The position numbers were made by a program, and so were the translations under genes. A stretch of 44,800 bases of DNA, taken from NCBI GenBank assembly GCA_002690215.1, contig NZDS01000040.1, positions 8,505-53,304 of the forward strand. Reading direction: 5' to 3'. This document shows, piece by piece, positions 40,649 to 44,800 of this stretch (positions are counted from its first letter, which is position 1; each line of letters opens with the position of its first letter). The notes below the pieces were generated by a model that saw only the letters and a program-made list of their open reading frames with translations, was not told the DNA's origin and searched no databases. This DNA comes from Rhodospirillaceae bacterium. Its GTDB lineage: Bacteria > Pseudomonadota > Alphaproteobacteria > UBA2966.

Positions 40649-41440
40649 GTGTCCGACGCCTGTCCGCCCGCCTTCATCGATTTGGCCGGGCGTCTGGCCG
40701 ATGCTGCCGGGGTGGTGGCGCGGCGCTATTTCCGCCAGCCCGTCGACGTCGAGGCCAAGGCCGACCAAAGCCCCGTGACCGTCGCTGATCGCGAGGCCGA
40801 GGCGGCCATGCGCGAGCTCATCGAGGCTGAATTTCCCGACCATGGCATTGCCGGCGAAGAACATGGCGATGTGCGCACGGACGCCGAATACGTCTGGCAT
40901 CTGGATCCCATCGACGGCACGCGTTCGTTCATTTCCGGCAAGCCGGTGTTCGGCATCCTGGTCGGTCTGGCGCGCCATGGCCGGCCCTTGCTCGGCGTTA
41001 TCGATCAGCCCGTCAACGGCGAACGTTGGCTTGGCGCTGCCGGGCGCCCGACCACGCTCAACGGCCAGCCGGTATCGGTTCGGGCCTGTCCCGGGCCGGC
41101 CCTGGCGACGATGTTCACCACCGGCCGCGAATGGTACCAGGGCGATGAACTCGACGCCCTGGAGCGCATGCTGGCGGCGGTCAAAATGACCATGTGGTCC
41201 AGCGACTGCTATGGTTTTGCCCTGCTTTCCACGGGCTTTGCCGACATCGCCATGGAGGCCGGCATGGAGAACTACGATTTCTGCGCCTTGGTTCCGGTGG
41301 TCGAAGGCGCCGGCGGCATCTTCAGCGACTGGCAGGGCAACCCGGTGACCATCGGCAACGGCGCCCAGGTACTGGCGGCCGGCGACGCCCGGGTCCATGC
41401 AGCGGCGCTGAAGCTGCTGGCCGGCGAAGGACAAATCTGA
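40649..41440 (+). CDS. Inositol monophosphatase family protein, likely histidinol-phosphatase
   Basis: A Mg-dependent phosphatase of 263 residues. Metal-binding residues are E70/E71 in GEEHGD and D86, D89 in HLDPIDGTRSF, the IMPase motif. The second motif is YDFCALVPVVEGAGG near 210-224. The HisN-type subset typically shows DPIDGTRSFI in this position, so histidinol-phosphate phosphatase (histidine synthesis) is the best guess; inositol monophosphatase remains possible. The start is GTG at 40649. The stop overlaps the YejA-like gene by one base (TGATG). Confidence 0.84.
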   Translation: MSDACPPAFIDLAGRLADAAGVVARRYFRQPVDVEAKADQSPVTVADREAEAAMRELIEAEFPDHGIAGEEHGDVRTDAEYVWHLDPIDGTRSFISGKPVFGILVGLARHGRPLLGVIDQPVNGERWLGAAGRPTTLNGQPVSVRACPGPALATMFTTGREWYQGDELDALERMLAAVKMTMWSSDCYGFALLSTGFADIAMEAGMENYDFCALVPVVEGAGGIFSDWQGNPVTIGNGAQVLAAGDARVHAAALKLLAGEGQI

Positions 41441-43266
41441 TGCGAATCCTGGCTGCGGTCTTTGCGACGTTGCTGCTGGCTGCCCCGGTCCGGGCTCAGG
41501 AAACCACTGTGGCCCACGGCACCTCGCTGCTGGGCGGCCTCAAGTACCCGGCCGGCTTCGCGCACTTCGACTATGTCAATCCCCAGGCGCCCAAGGGCGG
41601 CACCGTGCGTCTCGCCACCATCGGCGCCTTCGACAGCCTGCACCCCTATGTCCTCAAGGGCCGGCCGGCGGCCGGGTTGGGGCTGACCTTCGAGACGTTG
41701 ATGACCAGTTCGGCCGACGAGAGCGATTCCTTTTACGGCCTGATCGCAGAGAGCATCGAGATCCCCCAGGACCGTTCCTGGGTGGCCTTCACGCTCAGGC
41801 CCGAGGCCCGATTTCACGACGGCTCGCCGATCAACGTCGAAGACGTCATCTTCACCTTCGAGATGATCAAGACCAAGGGCCATCCCCTCTATCGGGGCTA
41901 CTACACCGATGTCGCCACGGCCGAGAAAGTGGGCCCACGCAAAGTCCGATTCCACTTCTCCGGCGGGCTCAACCGGGAACTGCCGGCTATTACCGGCCAG
42001 TTGCCGGTGTTGCCGAAGGCCTATTTCGCAGACAAGGATTTCGCCAAGACCACTCTAGAGCCCATCCTGGGCAGCGGGCCCTACCGCATCGAAGCTGTCG
42101 ACCCCGGGCGCTCGATCACTTATCGCAGGGTGGCCGATTACTGGGGCCGGGATTTGCCCGTTAACCGCGGCCAGCACAACTACGAGCGCATCCGCTACGA
42201 CTACTATCGCGACCAGACCGTGGCGCTGGAGGCCTTCAAGGCCCATGCCTACGATTTCCGATCCGAGAACAGCTCCAAACTCTGGGCCACAGGCTATGCC
42301 TCGCCGGCCCGTGAGAAGGGGCTGATGCGCCAGGAGTTGTTCCCTGATGCCAGCCCGACCGGTTTTCAGGGATTCGTCTTCAATCTGCGCCGCGACATAT
42401 TCCGCGACCGCCGCGTGCGCCAGGCCATTTCCTACGCCTTCGATTTCGAATGGAGCAACCGCACGCTTTTCTACGGCCAGTACAAGCGCCTGCGCAGCTT
42501 CTTCGAGAACTCGGAACTGGCCGCCAGCGACCTGCCCGGCCCGGCCGAGCTCAAACTGCTCGAGCCCTGGCGCGGCCAGATCCCGGAAGAAGTGTTTTCA
42601 CGAGAATACCAGCCGCCCAAATCGGATGGCTCGGGCAACAATCGGCGCGGCCTGAGGGCGGCCAAGAAGCTGCTCGATGGCGCCGGCTGGAAGGTCAAGG
42701 GCGGAAAATTGCTGGATCCAGAGAGCGGCCAACCGCTGGAATTCGAGATCCTGCTGGTGCAACCCTCCTTCGAGCGCATCGTGCTGCCCATGACCCAGTT
42801 CCTTAAACGTCTCGGCATCACCCTTCGCACCCGCACTGTCGACACAGCGCAATACCAAAATCGGGTGGATCGTTTCGATTTCGATATGGTTGGCTGGCGC
42901 ATCGGGCAGTCGCTGTCACCGGGCAACGAGCAGCGCGACTTCTTCCATTCCGAATTCGCCGATGTCGAGGGTAGCCGCAATCTTGTCGGCATCAAGCACC
43001 CGGCCGTCGACGCCCTGATCGCGGCCATCATCGCGGCCCCCGACCGGGCCGCCCTGGTGGCCGCCTGCCGGGCTCTCGACCGCGTGCTGCAGTGGGGCTA
43101 TTACGCTATCCCGCAGTTCTACCTCGACGCCTTCCGCATCGCCTACTGGGACCGCTTCGGACGGCCAGCCAAGCAGCCCGACTACGCCGTCGGGTTTGGT
43201 ACCTGGTGGATCGACCCGCAAAAAGACGCTCGTCTCAAGGCCGGCGAGGCGGCGGCCAAGGAATAG
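41440..43266 (+). CDS. ABC transporter substrate-binding protein, family 5 (YejA-like)
   Basis: A periplasmic binding protein of 608 residues with a signal peptide (MRILAAVFATLLLAAPVRAQ, cleavage after RAQ or RA). SBP_bac_5 features include GGTVRLATIGAFDSLHPY, WVAFTLRPEARFHDGSPI and ILGSGPYRIEAVDPG. The length and N-terminus (HGTSLLGGLKYPAGFAHFDY) match the YejA group, which delivers peptides or microcin-like compounds to YejBEF. No permease or ATPase gene follows in the window, so the rest of the transporter must be encoded elsewhere. Substrate inferred as an oligopeptide. Confidence 0.9.
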   Translation: MRILAAVFATLLLAAPVRAQETTVAHGTSLLGGLKYPAGFAHFDYVNPQAPKGGTVRLATIGAFDSLHPYVLKGRPAAGLGLTFETLMTSSADESDSFYGLIAESIEIPQDRSWVAFTLRPEARFHDGSPINVEDVIFTFEMIKTKGHPLYRGYYTDVATAEKVGPRKVRFHFSGGLNRELPAITGQLPVLPKAYFADKDFAKTTLEPILGSGPYRIEAVDPGRSITYRRVADYWGRDLPVNRGQHNYERIRYDYYRDQTVALEAFKAHAYDFRSENSSKLWATGYASPAREKGLMRQELFPDASPTGFQGFVFNLRRDIFRDRRVRQAISYAFDFEWSNRTLFYGQYKRLRSFFENSELAASDLPGPAELKLLEPWRGQIPEEVFSREYQPPKSDGSGNNRRGLRAAKKLLDGAGWKVKGGKLLDPESGQPLEFEILLVQPSFERIVLPMTQFLKRLGITLRTRTVDTAQYQNRVDRFDFDMVGWRIGQSLSPGNEQRDFFHSEFADVEGSRNLVGIKHPAVDALIAAIIAAPDRAALVAACRALDRVLQWGYYAIPQFYLDAFRIAYWDRFGRPAKQPDYAVGFGTWWIDPQKDARLKAGEAAAKE

Positions 43267-43268
43267 GC

Positions 43269-43286
43269 TTCCGGGCATAGCCGGAA
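43269..43286 (+). terminator. Hairpin after the YejA-like gene
   Basis: TTCCGG, a GCATAG loop and CCGGAA form a perfect 6-bp stem just after the stop codon, extendable with GG/CC at the base. No T-run follows, so it may be a weak or Rho-assisted terminator or an mRNA-stabilising hairpin. Confidence 0.35.
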
Positions 43287-43358
43287 TCCAAATGACCGCC
43301 AGGACGTCGATTCCCGGTGACGGGGCGTGCGTCCAGAGGCTAGTTCGGCGATAGTGGA

Positions 43359-43724
43359 ATGATGCTCAGCCTGTTGACCCGCCGCGCTTTTTTGATCGGC
43401 GCATGTTCATCTTGTTTTGCCCGGCCGGGATGGGCTGGCGAAACCAGGCGTTTTGCGATCGCCGTCAAGAATGGCAAAGTCGCAAATGCTTGGCGCACGA
43501 TACGAGTAGACGAAGGCGACATGGTGGATATCGAATTCACGACCGACCGGCGGTTGCGCCTTCACCTCCATGGCATCGATATCGAAACCGAGGTCGTCCC
43601 TGACGTGTCGGCGCGGATATCGTTCGCGGCCACGGTGGCCGGTCGATTTCCCATCACGGTGCACGGGGAACACGGGGGGCACGGCCATGGTGCGCTGATG
43701 TATGTCGAAGTCCATCCCCGCTAG
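43359..43724 (+). CDS. His-rich secreted protein, cupredoxin-like, Tat-type signal
   Basis: A 121-residue exported protein. The N-terminus TRRAFLIGA (7-15) fits a twin-arginine signal and is followed by a small Cys-containing hydrophobic stretch. The mature part looks like a single cupredoxin-like beta domain with potential metal ligands H69 and H71 (LHLHGID) and a cluster H102, H105, H108, H110 (VHGEHGGHGHGA). Copper binding is plausible but the usual Cys/Met ligands are not evident. Two consecutive ATG codons occur at the start. It overlaps the next gene, a polytopic membrane protein, by 23 bp, suggesting joint function. Confidence 0.72.
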   Translation: MMLSLLTRRAFLIGACSSCFARPGWAGETRRFAIAVKNGKVANAWRTIRVDEGDMVDIEFTTDRRLRLHLHGIDIETEVVPDVSARISFAATVAGRFPITVHGEHGGHGHGALMYVEVHPR

Positions 43725-44800
43725 CGAACAGGTCAAAAGGATCCACGCCGTCCTCATTGCTCCGGCGGTGCTCGCCTTTTCTCTGTGCCATACCTCGCCA
43801 GCGCTGGCCCACGCCTTCGGTCAACGTTATGACCTGCCGTTGCCGTTGTGGCTCTACATTTCAGGTGCGGGCGCAGTGGTGGCGCTTTCGTTCACCGTCA
43901 TGGCGCTTTTTTTTCGTCGCCTGAACGGAAGTCGGGAAGCGCTGCGCCTCGACCTCCTCGGCCTCCCGGGGCTCCGCTGGATTGGCTGCCGGGCGATTGT
44001 CATTGCCGTCGAGATCTCCGCCGTCAGCACTTTCGTATTTATCCTCTGGGCCTCTTTTGCCGGCGCTCAAGAAGTTTCCGAAAACATTGCGCCGACTTTC
44101 ATCTGGGTCATCTGGTGGGTCGGCCTCGCCTTCTTCTCGGCCTTGATCGGCAATCTCTGGGATCTGGTCAATCCTTTGCGCATCCTGTTCGCATGGGCCG
44201 AGCGTTTGGTGGGACCGTTCGCGGTGCCCGAGTCCTATCCACCCCGCCTTGGGTATTGGCCGGCGGTGGCACTGTTCTTCGGCTTCGTCTGGTTGGAGCT
44301 GATTGCCCAAGGTGCCGAAACGCCTCTCAACCTCGGCCTTCTGATCACCGCCTATGCGGTTTTTACCTGGACCGGTATGGCGGTATTCGGTGGCGCCCAC
44401 TGGCTCAAGCACGGCGAGGTGTTTTCGGTCGTTTTTGGGCTCTTGACACGCTTTGCCCCTTTGGCAGGCGAGGAGCGGCGGCTCTGGCTCAGATTGCCGG
44501 CGGCGGGGCTGTTGGGACGCCAGCCGCTGCCAACGTCCCAGATCTGCTTCGTGATCCTGTTGCTCACCAGCGTCACCTTCGACGGCATCCTGGAGACACC
44601 ACTATGGAAATCGATCTTGAACTGGATCGCCGAAAGCCAGGCGTCGCGGGGAACGCTCCTGGTCTTGCAGCAGGCCGGAGTGGATTTGTTGCTGTTCATC
44701 AAAACATTGGCGCTGGTGGTGCTGCCGGGCCTCTTCGGCGCGGTCTTCGTGGCCACTTGCTGGCTTGTCGGCCGGGCAGGCGGGCAGAGGGTCCCGCAGG
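43702..44800 (+). CDS. Polytopic membrane protein (partial, runs off the window)
   Basis: An open frame that stays open from 43702 to the right edge (366 codons). An N-terminal signal-like segment ends in PALAHAFGQRYDLPLPLWLY, where the HAFGQRYDLPLP stretch recalls a poorly characterised membrane family sometimes labelled fenitrothion hydrolase; that label is not a reliable function. At least seven hydrophobic segments follow (for example TFIWVIWWVGLAFFSALIG and LGYWPAVALFFGFVWLELIA). The start overlaps the His-rich cupredoxin-like gene by 23 bp and lacks a strong Shine-Dalgarno, which suggests translational coupling. The C-terminus is missing. A metal- or copper-related role is only inferred from the neighbour. 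Confidence 0.7.
   Translation, partial: MSKSIPASEQVKRIHAVLIAPAVLAFSLCHTSPALAHAFGQRYDLPLPLWLYISGAGAVVALSFTVMALFFRRLNGSREALRLDLLGLPGLRWIGCRAIVIAVEISAVSTFVFILWASFAGAQEVSENIAPTFIWVIWWVGLAFFSALIGNLWDLVNPLRILFAWAERLVGPFAVPESYPPRLGYWPAVALFFGFVWLELIAQGAETPLNLGLLITAYAVFTWTGMAVFGGAHWLKHGEVFSVVFGLLTRFAPLAGEERRLWLRLPAAGLLGRQPLPTSQICFVILLLTSVTFDGILETPLWKSILNWIAESQASRGTLLVLQQAGVDLLLFIKTLALVVLPGLFGAVFVATCWLVGRAGGQRVPQ

Overview
The window is a GC-rich, gene-dense stretch of a bacterial chromosome, most likely from an alphaproteobacterium of the Rhodospirillales type. This rests on a 1,611-residue NAD-glutamate dehydrogenase of the large alphaproteobacterial class, a kdsB-pheA pair divergent from a membrane-anchored cytochrome c, a winged-helix/NusG-like regulator pair of the kind that heads exopolysaccharide loci, and uniformly high GC with ATGA/TGATG translational overlaps. 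The assignment is an inference from gene content; no rRNA or other phylogenetic marker is present.

Positions 32-27104 form a surface-polysaccharide locus. A neuB-type sialic/nonulosonic acid synthase (minus strand) diverges from a regulator gene and a specialised NusG/RfaH-like antiterminator gene (plus strand). The intergenic region between them carries GTGAAC/GTTCAC palindromes. Downstream on the plus strand come an ABC exporter, a second neuB, a neuC-like hydrolysing UDP-GlcNAc 2-epimerase, a zinc-ribbon methyltransferase, a D-2-hydroxyacid dehydrogenase, a thiamine-diphosphate enzyme, a Gfo/Idh/MocA oxidoreductase, a CMP-sugar synthetase (neuA-like), a sulfotransferase and a polysaccharide deacetylase. 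Most of these junctions overlap or nearly touch. After a small antisense methyltransferase gene come three GT-B-like surface-carbohydrate genes, the first two of which are tandem paralogues.

A minus-strand pair, metA (predicted homoserine O-acetyltransferase) and a CDP-alcohol phosphatidyltransferase, interrupts the locus at 18290-20067. The locus then resumes with a second sulfotransferase, a methyltransferase, a GT4 glycosyltransferase, an O-antigen ligase/polymerase, a WecA/WbpL-type initiating transferase and a WbpM/CapD-type 4,6-dehydratase. Together these could make a nonulosonate-containing, probably sulfated and methylated surface glycan: initiation (WecA-like), precursor supply (dehydratase, NeuC/NeuB/NeuA), assembly (glycosyltransferases), polymerisation or ligation, and modification.

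The rest is mostly housekeeping: purH, a UMF1/Atg22-like MFS transporter, NAD-glutamate dehydrogenase, a MipA/OmpV outer-membrane protein, an SDR epimerase, two small envelope proteins of unknown function, pheA, kdsB, cytochrome c, a histidinol-phosphatase/IMPase-like protein, a YejA-like solute-binding protein, a His-rich Tat-type cupredoxin-like protein and a membrane protein cut by the window end.

The most notable non-coding structure is a 269-bp MITE-like element at 28732-29000. It has 33-bp terminal inverted repeats and four nested hairpins, and it appears to have inserted at the TA of the purH stop codon. A second, shorter repeat family occurs four times between genes; two inverted copies bracket the epimerase gene.
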